Of a DNA stretch of 64,000 bases, positions 18,805 to 28,706 are shown piece after piece. Position 1 is the first letter of the stretch. Every line of letters starts with the position of its first letter. The stretch comes from Rhizobiaceae bacterium (GTDB taxonomy: Bacteria; Pseudomonadota; Alphaproteobacteria; Rhizobiales; Rhizobiaceae). The notes beneath the pieces were generated by a model. It did not search any database. It saw only the letters and a program-made list of their open reading frames with translations, and was not told the origin of the DNA. The stretch lies in NCBI GenBank assembly GCA_029212415.1, contig JARGOF010000004.1, positions 1 to 64,000 on the forward strand, in the 5' to 3' direction. Both the position numbers and the translations under genes were made by a program.

Positions 18805-19776
18805 TCAGCCCTTCTGAGGCTCAAAACCACCGGCATCCGTCAGCAAATAGGCTTCTCCGCACATTTTGGAGAGATTGCGCACACGCAGGATATAACTTTG
18901 TCGCTCGGTCACGGAGATGACACCGCGCGCATCCAGCAGATTGAAGACGTGCGAAGCCTTGATACATTGGTCATAGGCTGGAAAGACACATTTGTGCATG
19001 CCCGCGGGGTCTGATCCGGCAGCCCCCTCCTTCAGCAGGGATTGGCATTCGGCTTCGGCGTCATCAAAATGTCTGAGCAGCAGCGACGTATCGGCATATT
19101 CGAAATTGTGCCGGGAATATTCCTGCTCTGCCTGCAGGAAGACATCCCCGTAGGTCACCTTGTTGTTTTCACCACCATTGAAATTCAGGTCATAGACATT
19201 GTCGACGCCCTGGACATACATGGCCAGCCGCTCAAGCCCATAGGTCAGTTCGCCTGAGACCACGTCCACCTCGATGCCGCAAACCTGCTGAAAATAGGTA
19301 ACTTGCGAGACTTCCATGCCGTCGCACCAGCACTCCCAGCCCAGACCCCAGGCACCCAGGGTCGGGCTTTCCCAGTCATCCTCGACAAAACGGATATCAT
19401 GCAGCAGCGGATCAATGCCGATGGCCTTCAGCGACCCCAGATAGAGTTCCTGCAGATTGGGAGGCGATGGCTTGAGCAGCACCTGATACTGGTAATAATG
19501 CTGCAACCGGTTGGGGTTCTCGCCGTAGCGCCCATCCGTCGGCCGCCGCGACGGCTGCACATAGGCGGCGTTCCATGGACGCGGCCCCAGTGAGCGCAAT
19601 GTCGTAGCCGGATGAAAGGTTCCGGCACCCACTTCCATGTCATAGGGCTGCAGGATCAGGCAGCCGTATTCGGCCCAGTAATTATGCAGTGTCAGGATCA
19701 GACCCTGAAAGGATCGGGTCGGATGCATGTGAGAAGGTTGCGTGTCAGACAATTGCTGCGGCTTGGTCGATGTCAT
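18805..19776 (-). CDS. glyQ: Glycyl-tRNA synthetase alpha subunit
   Basis: The catalytic alpha chain of glycyl-tRNA synthetase, about 323 residues, a class II enzyme that forms glycyl-adenylate and charges tRNA-Gly with GlyS. Recognised by [36 protein letters not shown] and [19 protein letters not shown]. The start is uncertain: the ATG at 19776 is used here, but none of the possible starts (19815 GTG, 19776, 19728) has a good ribosome binding site. The family often starts near HPTRSF, which would favour 19728. Confidence 0.93.
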   Translation of the reverse strand: MTSTKPQQLSDTQPSHMHPTRSFQGLILTLHNYWAEYGCLILQPYDMEVGAGTFHPATTLRSLGPRPWNAAYVQPSRRPTDGRYGENPNRLQHYYQYQVLLKPSPPNLQELYLGSLKAIGIDPLLHDIRFVEDDWESPTLGAWGLGWECWCDGMEVSQVTYFQQVCGIEVDVVSGELTYGLERLAMYVQGVDNVYDLNFNGGENNKVTYGDVFLQAEQEYSRHNFEYADTSLLLRHFDDAEAECQSLLKEGAAGSDPAGMHKCVFPAYDQCIKASHVFNLLDARGVISVTERQSYILRVRNLSKMCGEAYLLTDAGGFEPQKG

Positions 19777-19936
19777 GGAACATATCCGGAAAGTAAATGA
19801 GAATGCGTCGGACACGTGCCATGCAGGCCTTGCGCGGTCAAGACTCTAAAGTCTTTTACGACACGCCGGACGTGGTTTCCTTCAGGCAATGCGGATCACA
19901 TTTACCTTGACACTCAAGCCTTGTCATCTGGCCTCG

Positions 19937-20137
19937 TCATCTGGCCTCGTCATCGGGCCCTTCCACCCGGTACTCGCCGGTTTTCGGATCTTTGACCAAT
20001 GTGCCGCTGGCACCGGTTTTGGTTTCGTCTTTTGCCCTGCGTACCGATTTGCTGACGCGCTCGGCGTCCTTGACCATTTTCTTGTAACCAAACCAGCCGA
20101 CAAGTCCGACGGCCACCAGAAGGAGCAGTTGCGCCAT
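19937..20137 (-). CDS. Small single-pass membrane protein
   Basis: A 66-residue protein with one N-terminal membrane helix (MAQLLLLVAVGLVGWFGYKK). A charged tail follows, with KDPKTGEYRVEGPDD, a short pattern found in small conserved rhizobial proteins next to glyQ and sppA. AGGGGA lies eight bases before the ATG. Function unknown. The 3' end runs into a 13-base tandem repeat (GATGACGAGGCCA, two copies and a partial third, 19924-19963), so the C terminus may have been extended or shifted by repeat slippage. Confidence 0.72.
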   Translation of the reverse strand: MAQLLLLVAVGLVGWFGYKKMVKDAERVSKSVRRAKDETKTGASGTLVKDPKTGEYRVEGPDDEAR

Positions 20138-20216
20138 ATTCAGATCCCCTCATCCCTATTTCCAAGGCCTTGTCCGGCCGGGAGAACAATAACTCTTGAA
20201 CAGATTGTCTTGAAGT

Positions 20217-20252
20217 GGTCGGGACCGCACACAATCTGCTGATTTCCCGACC
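20217..20252. terminator. Perfect 8-base stem between sppA and the small membrane protein
   Basis: GGTCGGGA (20217-20224) and TCCCGACC (20245-20252) form a perfect stem with a 20-base loop. TTTT follows on the plus strand only. It lies after the sppA stop on the minus strand, where no T run follows, so its use as an sppA terminator is uncertain. Confidence 0.35.
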
Positions 20253-20329
20253 TTTTACAACAGTGCAGCAACAATTTGAACTGCTGCCGTCGTGTGAACC
20301 CACGTCAATGGCTGCAGGCGCAAATTGCG

Positions 20330-21190
20330 CTACATTCCGAAGCGCGCCCACAAGGCCCTTTCCTCAACCACGTCCGCAGCACCGGAAGCGGCCGCCCCGG
20401 CAATCCGGGTCGCAAGATCACCCACGGCTGCACCCGGCATTTTGCGTCCGAACAGGCCGCGTGGGGTGGTGATCAGCCGCAATTTGGTTTTCGCACCAAA
20501 ACGTTTTTTGAGGAAGGACCGCATATCGCCCAGTTCATCGACCAGACCCAGTTCCTTGCCTGTGATACCGGACCAGAACAGACCGGTGAAAAGATCATCA
20601 TTGTCTGCCAGCTTTGCACCACGGCGTTCCTTCACCATATCGATGAAGACCTTGTGGACTTCCAGTTGCAGTGATTTCAGGTGTTCGACATCGGCCTTGT
20701 TTTCCGGCTGAAACGGGTCAAGCGTCGCTTTGTTCTTGCCCGCCGTATGGACGCGTCGTTCCACACCGATCTTTTTGATCAGGCCGGTAAATCCAAAACT
20801 GGAGGAGACAACGCCGATCGAGCCGACGATGGAGGACGGATCGGCAATAATCTCGTCTCCGGCAACGGCGATCATGTAACCGCCTGAGGCGGCAACATCC
20901 TCGACGAAAACAAAAACCTTCTTTTTCTTCTCTTCCGCCAGGTCGCGAATGCGACGAAAGATCAGACGCGACTGCACCGGTGACCCACCGGGAGAATTGA
21001 TGGAAATGGCAATGGCCGGTGCATCCTTGTCAGCAAAGGCCTTGTTAAGAAGCGGAGCAACGGTTGCAATGTTCAAGGCCGGCCTAAATTGCGAACCCCC
21101 ACTCATGATCACGCCCTGAAGCTGGATAACCGGAATGGTGATCTCATTGCGTCTGAAACGCTTGGGAAGAAGGGATTTGTAAAACGCCAT
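20330..21190 (-). CDS. sppA: S49 family signal peptide peptidase SppA
   Basis: A 286-residue serine peptidase of family S49, which degrades cleaved signal peptides at the inner membrane. The nucleophile is Ser102 in VAASGGYMIA. The general base is Lys154 in AGKNKATLDPF, the Ser/Lys dyad order of the short SohB/SppA36K form. The substrate-cleft motif SINSPGG is at 63-69. I start at the ATG at 21190, with AGGCGG upstream; an in-frame reading 75 bases longer lacks support. There is no clear N-terminal membrane anchor, which is usual for rhizobial members. It lies 96 bases after the methyltransferase gene on the same strand. Confidence 0.88.
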   Translation of the reverse strand: MAFYKSLLPKRFRRNEITIPVIQLQGVIMSGGSQFRPALNIATVAPLLNKAFADKDAPAIAISINSPGGSPVQSRLIFRRIRDLAEEKKKKVFVFVEDVAASGGYMIAVAGDEIIADPSSIVGSIGVVSSSFGFTGLIKKIGVERRVHTAGKNKATLDPFQPENKADVEHLKSLQLEVHKVFIDMVKERRGAKLADNDDLFTGLFWSGITGKELGLVDELGDMRSFLKKRFGAKTKLRLITTPRGLFGRKMPGAAVGDLATRIAGAAASGAADVVEERALWARFGM

Positions 21191-21286
21191 ATTGACCGCC
21201 TGTTCTGGTGATTGCTGACCCCAGATGTATGTATTTCCACGCGAAAGACAATGGCTGATCGCCATAGAGCATGTCTGGCAGGTCAG

Positions 21287-22114
21287 CTATCTTTTCAGAC
21301 TGGCTCGACCATTGCTCAGTTCCTCGACACGGGCGGAAAAAGCCCGCTCCGTTCCATCGTGGACAAATAAGGGCGGACAAAGGGCAAGGCGTGCACGGCT
21401 TGCCTTGATGGCGGTCAGCAGAATGCGAATGGCGTTGTGGCCGGGTCGCGGGTGAACCGGCGTTACCTGCAGGCCGCCAAAGCGCCGGTCACAGGCGCTG
21501 ATGATCTCTGCCAGGGAGTGAGGACGCGCGATCAGCGACAATTGTCCGCCCGGCCTGGCAATGGCGCAGGCGGTGCGTATCCATTGCGAAAACATCTGAT
21601 CGGTCATTGCGTGTGCCTCGGCCTTCAAATCGTCTGGCGTTGTGCGATCGGTGCTGTCATTGAAAGGCGGGTTCATGATGACATGATCATAGAGGCTGTC
21701 GGCCAGACCGGCAGCGATACGCGCGCGCCCACCCAGAGCGACATCGGCCTGCAGCACGCTGATGCGGGATGCAAGATGGCGGTTTTGAGGCAATTCCATC
21801 GAGCGGCTCGCGCATTCGACCATCAAGGCAGAACGCTCGATCAGCGCAACACGCAGATCGGCAACACGGTTTGCCACCGCAAATCCTGCCGCCCCTGCCC
21901 CGGCGCCCAGATCCGCCAATCTGCCGGCGGCGTCATCCGGCACCAATGCGGCCAGCAGCATGGCATCCAGGCCAGCGCGATGCCCCTTGCCTTCCGGCTG
22001 CACCAGATAAAAGCCGCCGTGATGAAAAGCATCGACTGAGTGCGATGCAGCAAACTGCGCTGTATCGTCCGGGCCATCGTCCGCTTTGCTCCGGTTTGTC
22101 GCCATGGCCATCAA
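21287..22114 (-). CDS. tRNA1(Val) A37 N6-methyltransferase-like protein
   Basis: A 275-residue SAM-dependent methyltransferase of the small-domain type (TrmN6/YfiC-like). Motif I is LADLGAGAGAAG (67-78) and the catalytic NPPFND is at 148-153, typical for N6-adenine methylation. E. coli YfiC modifies A37 of tRNA1-Val. The N-terminal 30 residues are extra. Its ATG overlaps the stop of the upstream DUF2007 gene (ATGA), so the pair is translationally coupled. The nucleic-acid target is inferred from the family only. Confidence 0.85.
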   Translation of the reverse strand: MMAMATNRSKADDGPDDTAQFAASHSVDAFHHGGFYLVQPEGKGHRAGLDAMLLAALVPDDAAGRLADLGAGAGAAGFAVANRVADLRVALIERSALMVECASRSMELPQNRHLASRISVLQADVALGGRARIAAGLADSLYDHVIMNPPFNDSTDRTTPDDLKAEAHAMTDQMFSQWIRTACAIARPGGQLSLIARPHSLAEIISACDRRFGGLQVTPVHPRPGHNAIRILLTAIKASRARLALCPPLFVHDGTERAFSARVEELSNGRASLKR

Positions 22115-22338
22115 TTTTGCTGTCTGAGCTCATCTGCAAGCCCGGCCGCCTCGACAAGTTTGCGGGCTTCAACGATGCGTTCGGCGTCGACAAGAAGGCG
22201 CCGGGAGAGCGCACCAATGGACCCATCCAGAACACTCATGTTTTCGTCTGCGATGAAATACACAATGCCGGCTTCCTTGAGCAAAGTGCCGACGAAAGAC
22301 AGGGTCACAACATTGTTGGTGCGGATCAGCTCCTCCAT
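22111..22338 (-). CDS. DUF2007 domain protein
   Basis: A 75-residue protein matching DUF2007 (putative signal-transducing, PII/ACT-like small domain): MEELIRTNNVVTLSFVGTLL, then GIVYFIADENMSVLDGSIG. Members are widespread, often encoded next to this methyltransferase in alphaproteobacteria, and have no proven role. AAGGA lies eight bases before the ATG. Its stop codon overlaps the methyltransferase start, so the two are co-translated. Confidence 0.85.
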   Translation of the reverse strand: MEELIRTNNVVTLSFVGTLLKEAGIVYFIADENMSVLDGSIGALSRRLLVDAERIVEARKLVEAAGLADELRQQN

Positions 22339-22611
22339 ATTTCAGTCCTTTCAGCATGTGTTGGTGCAACTCACTTTTGGTCGGCAAGGCGATTGAAGCC
22401 GACCTATTTTGTTCTATATGCCACTCAGCAGCAGATATGTCGCTTTTTCACCAAAGGTATTCAATATTGAGTTACTTTCGCAAAAAACACCAATGGCACG
22501 GAAAATTGTATGTGAGTCAGGGGCTTTTAAGCTGCGCTGCGTCGATTCTTCACTTGTACCCGGACCGACCGTTTTCTATTGTCCCACGCAACATATACAG
22601 GAGTCTGCATA

Positions 22612-23628
22612 TTGGGCGTTGTCATTCCGCTTGAGGATAAGAATAAATATACAGCTTCAGTCAAGCCACTCGTAGAGCTGACCCGATCCGATATGGAGCG
22701 GGTGAACCAGTTGATCCTGTCCAAAGCCGGATCGGATGTCGCGATGATACCCGAAGTCGCCAATCATCTGATCTCTTCAGGCGGCAAACGGCTGCGTCCC
22801 ATGCTGACACTGGCTTCGGCAGGTATGTTCGGCTACGAGGGCGACCATCACATCAAACTGGCGACGAGTGTGGAGTTCATGCACACGGCAACCCTGCTGC
22901 ATGATGATGTTGTTGACGAAAGTGACCTGCGTCGCGGCAAGTCGACGGCGCGCATGATCTGGGGCAATCAGGCCAGCGTGCTTGTCGGTGATTTCCTGCT
23001 CGGGCAGGCATTCAGAATGATGGTTGAAGTCGGTTCGCTGGAAGCACTGGATGTGCTTTCCGGCGCCGCTGCAATTATTGCCGAAGGCGAAGTTCTGCAA
23101 TTGTCGGTTTCCAAGAACATGGAGACGACTGAGGATGACTATCTTTCCGTCATCCGCGCCAAGACCGCCGCATTGTTTTCAGCCGCCGCGGAAGTCGGTC
23201 CGATCATCGCTGGCGCCAGCAAGGCAGAACGTGATGCTCTGCGTTCCTACGGCACCAACCTCGGACTGGCTTTTCAGCTCGTTGACGATGTTCTGGACTA
23301 TAATGGACATGCGCAAAACCTGGGCAAGAATGTCGGCGATGATTTCCGCGAAGGAAAAATCACCTTGCCGGTTGTTCTGTCCTACAGGCGCGGAACGGAT
23401 GCAGATCGTGCCTTCTGGCGTTCGGCCATAGAAGAGGGTGGCAATGACGACAAGGCGCTGGAAAAGGCCCTTGGCCTGATCACCAAGTCCAATGCTCTCA
23501 GCGACACGATCATACGTGCGGAACACTATGGTGCCGTTGCCCGCGATGCCTTGGCGCCAATGGCAGAAACGAAGGCAAAGTCTGCACTACTGGAAGTGAT
23601 AGATTTCTGTATCAGCCGGATAAACTAG
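22612..23628 (+). CDS. ispB: All-trans polyprenyl diphosphate synthase
   Basis: A 338-residue trans-prenyltransferase, probably octa- or decaprenyl diphosphate synthase, supplying the ubiquinone side chain. The first Asp-rich motif LLHDDVVDES is at about 96-105 and the second, LVDDVLDYNG, at about 223-232. I choose the TTG at 22612 because AGGAG lies eight bases upstream and the resulting N terminus (M)GVVIPLE matches rhizobial homologues. An upstream TTG would add 11 residues. Chain length cannot be read from the sequence with confidence. It diverges from the DUF2007 gene across a 273-base gap and is followed by the TPR gene. Confidence 0.93.
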   Translation: MGVVIPLEDKNKYTASVKPLVELTRSDMERVNQLILSKAGSDVAMIPEVANHLISSGGKRLRPMLTLASAGMFGYEGDHHIKLATSVEFMHTATLLHDDVVDESDLRRGKSTARMIWGNQASVLVGDFLLGQAFRMMVEVGSLEALDVLSGAAAIIAEGEVLQLSVSKNMETTEDDYLSVIRAKTAALFSAAAEVGPIIAGASKAERDALRSYGTNLGLAFQLVDDVLDYNGHAQNLGKNVGDDFREGKITLPVVLSYRRGTDADRAFWRSAIEEGGNDDKALEKALGLITKSNALSDTIIRAEHYGAVARDALAPMAETKAKSALLEVIDFCISRIN

Positions 23629-23728
23629 GCCGATAATCACATCTGCTTGCTGCATTGGCTGAAAAAAGCCATGCTTCAGGTGATACAACCATTGCGAAAT
23701 AGAGAACCAAAAGCGGGAATCGGAACAG

Positions 23729-25726
23729 ATGCGGCCAAATAGAATCATGAATGCTGTCGGTGCAGCCGCCATCAGCCTGCTCTTGTCTCTGACTGCCCAT
23801 GCCGAAGATGAGACAAGACAGGCGGATTTTGATCCCGCCAGAATCAACAGTTTCTCCGGTGCCCTGCTTGCAGGACGGACCGCCGAGGCTGATCGGGATC
23901 GCGCAACCGCCATTGCCATGTATGAAAAGGCGCTTGAATTCGAAAACGACAATTCTGATATCAAGCGGCGCCTGATGATCATGCTGTTCGCCAGTGGCAG
24001 ATTTGATGAAGGCGTCGAAATTGCTTCGGAACTCAAGGGCGACCCTGCCATAGAAAGCACCGCTCGCCTGGCCCTTGGCATCGACAGCATCCGCCAGCGC
24101 GAATATTCCAATGCACAAAACCTGCTCAGCTACGAGGGCGTCAACGATCTGGAGAAGCTGCTTTATGGTCTGCTGAAGTCCTGGGCCTATTTTGGCGATG
24201 ACAAAGGCGAAGAAGCCCAAGCGATGATCGATTCGCTGGAAGGCCCCGAGTGGTACACAATATTCAAAAATTTCCATAGCGCCGCGCTGCAGGAGGCCCT
24301 TGGAAACACGGAAAAGGCAAAACAACTTTATACCGCGGTCATTGCTGATCAGAACAATGCTGGTACGGCACCCGATACCTATATCCGTTCGGTGATGGCC
24401 CTGGCGGGGCTGGAGGCACGCGAGGGAAACACCCAAAAAGCCTATGATGCCGTAGCCACAGGAACTGCATTTACGCCGGGTTACACACCACTCAAGGCCC
24501 TGCGCGAACGCATTGATGCCGGTGATCCGCCAAAGGCGGATATTCGCACATCCGAACAGGGTGCTGCTGCCGTTCTCTACACAATCGGCAGTGCTCTCAA
24601 CCGCAGTGGGGCTGAGGATCTTGTTTCCCTCTATCTGAATTTTGCCATTGCACTCGACCCTCAAAATGATTCCGTTTTGATTATTTTGGCCGGTCTGGCG
24701 GAAAATCTGGGCAACCCGGAACAGGCCATCGATATATACCGCAAAGTGCCGGAGGATTCCGTCGTGCGGCGTGTTTCGGAGCTTCAACTGGGGCTTAATC
24801 TGGCAGACCTGGGGCAGTTGGAAGAAGCAAAAACCCATCTGAGCAACCTCATTGACGAAGATCCGAGCGACATGCGCTCCTATCTTGCCTACGGCAGCGT
24901 TCTGTCAAATGCCAAAGCCTACCGCGAAATGGCTGACAATTACGATCGTGCGGTCAAGGTGATCGGCCTTTTGCCCGATCGTTCCGAATGGAACATCTTC
25001 TATCAGCGCGGCATCGCCTATGAGCGCCTGGGAGAATGGGAAAAAGCCGAGCCCAACTTCAAAAAGGCACTGGAACTCGTTCCCAACCAGCCGCAGGTCA
25101 TGAATTACCTGGGCTATTCCTGGATTGATATGAATATCAATCTTGAGGAAGGCCTGGAACTGATCCGCAATGCAGTGCGGGCGCGGCCCAATGACGGCTA
25201 CATCGTTGATTCACTTGGCTGGGCCTATTACCGGCTTGGCAATTTTGAGGATGCGGTCAAGGAACTTGAGCGGGCTGTTGAAATCCGCCCTGCAGACCCG
25301 ACGATCAATGATCATCTGGGTGACGCCTACTGGCGGGCCGGCCGCGAACTGGAAGCCCGTTTCCAGTGGGAACGAACTCTGACGATGGAACCCGCAGCCG
25401 AGGAAATCCCGGCAATCAAACTGAAGATTGCCGAGGGTTTGCCTGCCCTTGCGGATAAGGCTCCATCTACAGCAAATGGCAGAACCGCGCCCGATGAAGC
25501 TGATGGTGTCGAGACGCCTGCGGAAACGGAACAGAAGAGTGAACGCGATCCTGCCGCCGATGTCACCCTCACCGATTATGTGGTCAAACCCGGGCAAACT
25601 CTTTGGAATATTGCCGATGAGATACTCGGTGATGGCAATCTCTACAGAACGATCTTGCAATTGAACCCATCCCTGAACGGCAATGCGGATACAATTCACC
25701 CGGGTCAGATCATCAAATTGCCCTGA
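23729..25726 (+). CDS. Periplasmic TPR protein with C-terminal LysM domain
   Basis: A 665-residue exported protein. It has a signal peptide (residues 1-25, cleavage after AHA), a long array of tetratricopeptide repeats (about 40-560), for example LGYSWIDMNINLEEGLELI and LGWAYYRLGNFEDAVKELE, an acidic linker (about 570-610), and a LysM domain at the end (VVKPGQTLWNIADEILGDG to IHPGQIIKLP). LysM binds peptidoglycan, so the protein is probably a periplasmic scaffold held at the cell wall. The TPR gene between ispB and ispE is usual in Rhizobiales; the added LysM is less usual as far as I know. It starts 100 bases after ispB and ends 72 before ispE. Confidence 0.88.
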   Translation: MRPNRIMNAVGAAAISLLLSLTAHAEDETRQADFDPARINSFSGALLAGRTAEADRDRATAIAMYEKALEFENDNSDIKRRLMIMLFASGRFDEGVEIASELKGDPAIESTARLALGIDSIRQREYSNAQNLLSYEGVNDLEKLLYGLLKSWAYFGDDKGEEAQAMIDSLEGPEWYTIFKNFHSAALQEALGNTEKAKQLYTAVIADQNNAGTAPDTYIRSVMALAGLEAREGNTQKAYDAVATGTAFTPGYTPLKALRERIDAGDPPKADIRTSEQGAAAVLYTIGSALNRSGAEDLVSLYLNFAIALDPQNDSVLIILAGLAENLGNPEQAIDIYRKVPEDSVVRRVSELQLGLNLADLGQLEEAKTHLSNLIDEDPSDMRSYLAYGSVLSNAKAYREMADNYDRAVKVIGLLPDRSEWNIFYQRGIAYERLGEWEKAEPNFKKALELVPNQPQVMNYLGYSWIDMNINLEEGLELIRNAVRARPNDGYIVDSLGWAYYRLGNFEDAVKELERAVEIRPADPTINDHLGDAYWRAGRELEARFQWERTLTMEPAAEEIPAIKLKIAEGLPALADKAPSTANGRTAPDEADGVETPAETEQKSERDPAADVTLTDYVVKPGQTLWNIADEILGDGNLYRTILQLNPSLNGNADTIHPGQIIKLP

Positions 25727-25798
25727 CCTGTTACACATGGTAGCCTCGTTGCAACATGCCACAGGGAACTTGCATCTGACATTTCCGGAAAGGCTTCC

Positions 25799-26677
25799 AT
25801 GAAAGACATCGTTGAGGTTGCCCGGGCCAAAATCAACCTGGCTCTCCATGTCACGGGCCAGCGTTCCGATGGCTATCACCTGATTGACAGCCTTGTGACA
25901 TTTGCCGATTTTGGCGATGTTTTGACATTTTCCGATGCGCACTCGGACAGGTTGACCATTTATGGGGCCTTTGCGGCAAAGCTTGAAAATGACGGTGATA
26001 ACCTCGTCGTGCGCGCACGCGATGCTCTGCGCGCTCATGCCGTAAACAAGGGGTTAGAAGCCGGACCTGTTGCCATCCGTCTTGAAAAAAACCTGCCGGT
26101 TGCTTCCGGTGTGGGTGGCGGTTCAGCAGATGCCGCCGCCACATTGCGCGGCCTCTCGCGTTACTGGGATCTTCCAAAGGGGAGTCTTGACAGTGCCGCA
26201 GTGGCTGCATCCTTGGGTGCCGACGTGCCCATGTGCCTTGTCTCCGTGCCGTTGATTGCCCGAGGTATTGGCGATGCGCTTGCACCAGCCACCACCCTGC
26301 CTTCCGTATCCCTGTTGCTGGTCAATCCGCTGGAGGAAATCTCGACAGCCGAGGTTTTCGCTTCCCTTGCAGAAAAGAACAATGCGCCGCTGGCCCTGGA
26401 CGGGATTCCGCAGAATCTGGACGCCCTTGTTGCTGTGTTGAAAAATGCCCGCAATGATCTGGAAAAACCGGCTGAAACATTGGCTCCGCTGCTCGGCGTT
26501 GTGCGCAAGGCACTGCAATACCATCACCCCGAACTCGTACGCATGTCCGGGTCAGGCGCGACCTTTTTTGGTATTTTTCGCGATCTCCAAGCGGCACAAT
26601 TTGCCGCCGAGGCGCTGAATGCCAGCTATCCGCACTGGTATATCCACGCATGCACAACCCGTTCGATCGCTCCATGA
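25799..26677 (+). CDS. ispE: 4-diphosphocytidyl-2-C-methyl-D-erythritol kinase
   Basis: A 292-residue GHMP kinase that phosphorylates CDP-methylerythritol in the MEP pathway of isoprenoid synthesis. N-terminal ARAKINLALHVTGQRSDGYH carries the substrate Lys, and PVASGVGGGSADAAAT (100-115) is the ATP-binding GHMP motif. The C-terminal motif MSGSGATFFGIF is present. Length is normal. It lies in the ispB-TPR-ispE-moaB row, so precursor supply and polyprenyl synthesis are neighbours. Confidence 0.95.
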   Translation: MKDIVEVARAKINLALHVTGQRSDGYHLIDSLVTFADFGDVLTFSDAHSDRLTIYGAFAAKLENDGDNLVVRARDALRAHAVNKGLEAGPVAIRLEKNLPVASGVGGGSADAAATLRGLSRYWDLPKGSLDSAAVAASLGADVPMCLVSVPLIARGIGDALAPATTLPSVSLLLVNPLEEISTAEVFASLAEKNNAPLALDGIPQNLDALVAVLKNARNDLEKPAETLAPLLGVVRKALQYHHPELVRMSGSGATFFGIFRDLQAAQFAAEALNASYPHWYIHACTTRSIAP

Positions 26678-26698
26678 CAATTTACGGAGTTCATGCCC

Positions 26699-27241
26699 AT
26701 GAGCAAGATTGATACATCACGCCCCTTCATTCCCGTCAGCATTGCCGTGCTGACTGTCTCCGATACACGCAGCCTTGCAGAAGACAAGTCGGGGGCTACC
26801 CTTGCCGCACGCATTGAAGAATCCGGACACGTGCTGGCCGCACGCGATATTGTCACCGATGATCGCAAACAAATTGCAGACAGGGTATCGGGCTGGGCCA
26901 GTGACCCGCAAGTGGACGTGATCATCACCACTGGCGGCACCGGATTTACCGGACGTGACGTCACGCCGGAAGCCATCATGCCGCTTTTTGACAAGCAGAT
27001 GGACGGTTTTTCAGAGGTTTTTCATCGCATTTCCTACGACAAGATCGGCACATCCACCATACAGTCGCGCGCCACAGGCGGCCTGATCAATGCCACCTTC
27101 GTGTTTGTCCTTCCAGGCTCTCCCGGCGCCTGCAAGGACGCCTGGGATGAAATCCTGAAATATCAGCTGGACTACCGGCACATGCCCTGCAACTTCATTG
27201 AAATCATGCCACGCCTCGATGAGCATCTGAAGCGCGGCTGA
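26699..27241 (+). CDS. moaB: Molybdenum cofactor biosynthesis protein B
   Basis: A 180-residue MoaB/Mog-family protein, which adenylylates molybdopterin or acts near that step in molybdenum cofactor synthesis. Seen by VLTVSDTRSLAEDKSG, ITTGGTGFTGRDVTPEAI and LPGSPGACKDAWDEIL. I choose the ATG at 26699, with GGAG nine bases upstream; another ATG six bases earlier is too close to it. It follows ispE by 21 bases and converges with patD. Confidence 0.93.
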   Translation: MSKIDTSRPFIPVSIAVLTVSDTRSLAEDKSGATLAARIEESGHVLAARDIVTDDRKQIADRVSGWASDPQVDVIITTGGTGFTGRDVTPEAIMPLFDKQMDGFSEVFHRISYDKIGTSTIQSRATGGLINATFVFVLPGSPGACKDAWDEILKYQLDYRHMPCNFIEIMPRLDEHLKRG

Positions 27242-27261
27242 TTGAACCTGTGTGGCGCGTA

Positions 27262-28686
27262 TCAGTGCGCCATCATGATATGGCGCACAGCGGTATAATC
27301 TTCCAACGCATAGACAGACATGTCCTTGCCGTAGCCCGACTGCTTGAGACCGCCATGGGGCATTTCATTGGTCAGCATGAAATGCGTATTTATCCAGGTG
27401 CAGCCGTATTTCAGCGCATTGGCTGTCGCCATCGCCTTGGACGTGTCCTTCGTCCAGACGGATGAAGCAAGGCCGTAGACGCTGTCATTGGCCCAGTCGA
27501 CTGCCTGCTCGTCATGATCAAAGCGGGTGACGGAGACAACCGGCCCAAAAACCTCGTTGCGCACGATTTCATCTTCCTGACGGGCGCCGGCAACCAGCGT
27601 GGGTCGGTAATAGAACCCACCTCCTTCAGGCATCGTGCCACCGGTGGTGATTTCCATATGGCCCTGCTCGGAGGCCCGCTCGACGAAACTGGAAACTCGA
27701 TCCCTTTGACGCATGGAAATCAATGGTCCAATTTCATTTTCACTGTCATCGAGCAGATTGTATTTGATCCGGGAAACAGATGCGGTCAGATCGGCAACCA
27801 GTCTGTCGTAGATTTTGGGACCGGCATAAATACGACAGGCGGCCGTGCAATCCTGACCGGCATTGTAATAGCCAAAGGCCGTAATCCCTTCGACGACCGC
27901 TTCCAGATCGGCGTCGTCATAAACGATAACAGGCGCCTTTCCGCCCAGTTCCAGATGGGTCCGCTTGACGGATTTTGCCGCAGCTTCCAGCACTTTGCGT
28001 CCCGTTGCAATGTCACCGGTGAGAGAAATCATATCCACCTTCGGGTGGTTGATGATGGCGTTGCCAACGGTCTGACCGCGTCCCAGCACGATATTGACCA
28101 CGCCTTCAGGCAGGATATCGGCAAGGATATGTGCACATTTCAATGCGGTGAGCGGCGTTTGTTCAGACGGCTTGAAGACCACCGTATTGCCACCGGCAAT
28201 AGCAGGCCCAAGTTTCCAGGCCATCATCATCAGCGGGTAATTCCACGGGGCGATCGAGCCGACGATGCCAATGGGATCACGACGGACCATGGAGGTAAAG
28301 CCCTCCAGATATTCGCCTGCTGCAACACCTGGAACACAGCGCACGGCACCGGCGAAGAAACGATAACAATCAACAATGGCGGGAATTTCGTCGTTCAATA
28401 CCGCATTGATCGGCTTGCCGCAGTTCAAAGCTTCCAATGCGGCAAAGGCATCAGCCTCAGCTTCAATCCTGTCGGCAATCTTCAGCAGATATCGCGAGCG
28501 ATCTGCCGGTGTTGTGCGTGACCAGGTCTTGAAGGCCTTCTCAGCAGCTTCCACAGCGCGGTTTATCTGATCTTTTGATGCTTCCGGCACCTTGACGACA
28601 ATTTCGCCGGTTCTCGGATTATAGATATTTTCTTCCGTTTCGGTTCCGGCTTCAAACTGCGCACCGATCAACATCTGCGTATCCAT
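27262..28686 (-). CDS. patD: Gamma-aminobutyraldehyde dehydrogenase
   Basis: A 474-residue NAD-dependent aldehyde dehydrogenase. The thiol nucleophile is Cys280 in [12 protein letters not shown], the general base is Glu246 in LELGGK, and Asn149 in APWNYP stabilises the oxyanion. Overall similarity and context fit PatD (YdcW), which oxidises 4-aminobutanal from putrescine to GABA. I start at the ATG at 28686 with GGAG nine bases upstream. It is the last gene of a ydcSTUV-patD-type operon, 20 bases after ydcV. No putrescine aminotransferase is in the window. Confidence 0.9.
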   Translation of the reverse strand: MDTQMLIGAQFEAGTETEENIYNPRTGEIVVKVPEASKDQINRAVEAAEKAFKTWSRTTPADRSRYLLKIADRIEAEADAFAALEALNCGKPINAVLNDEIPAIVDCYRFFAGAVRCVPGVAAGEYLEGFTSMVRRDPIGIVGSIAPWNYPLMMMAWKLGPAIAGGNTVVFKPSEQTPLTALKCAHILADILPEGVVNIVLGRGQTVGNAIINHPKVDMISLTGDIATGRKVLEAAAKSVKRTHLELGGKAPVIVYDDADLEAVVEGITAFGYYNAGQDCTAACRIYAGPKIYDRLVADLTASVSRIKYNLLDDSENEIGPLISMRQRDRVSSFVERASEQGHMEITTGGTMPEGGGFYYRPTLVAGARQEDEIVRNEVFGPVVSVTRFDHDEQAVDWANDSVYGLASSVWTKDTSKAMATANALKYGCTWINTHFMLTNEMPHGGLKQSGYGKDMSVYALEDYTAVRHIMMAH

Positions 28687-28706
28687 GATATTTTTCTCCA
28701 TGTTCT

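Noticed and set aside
23612-24838. 408-codon minus-strand reading
   Set aside because: It is antisense to the TPR-LysM gene and lacks domain patterns or a ribosome site.
27514-28521. 335-codon plus-strand reading
   Set aside because: It is antisense to patD, which has all catalytic residues.
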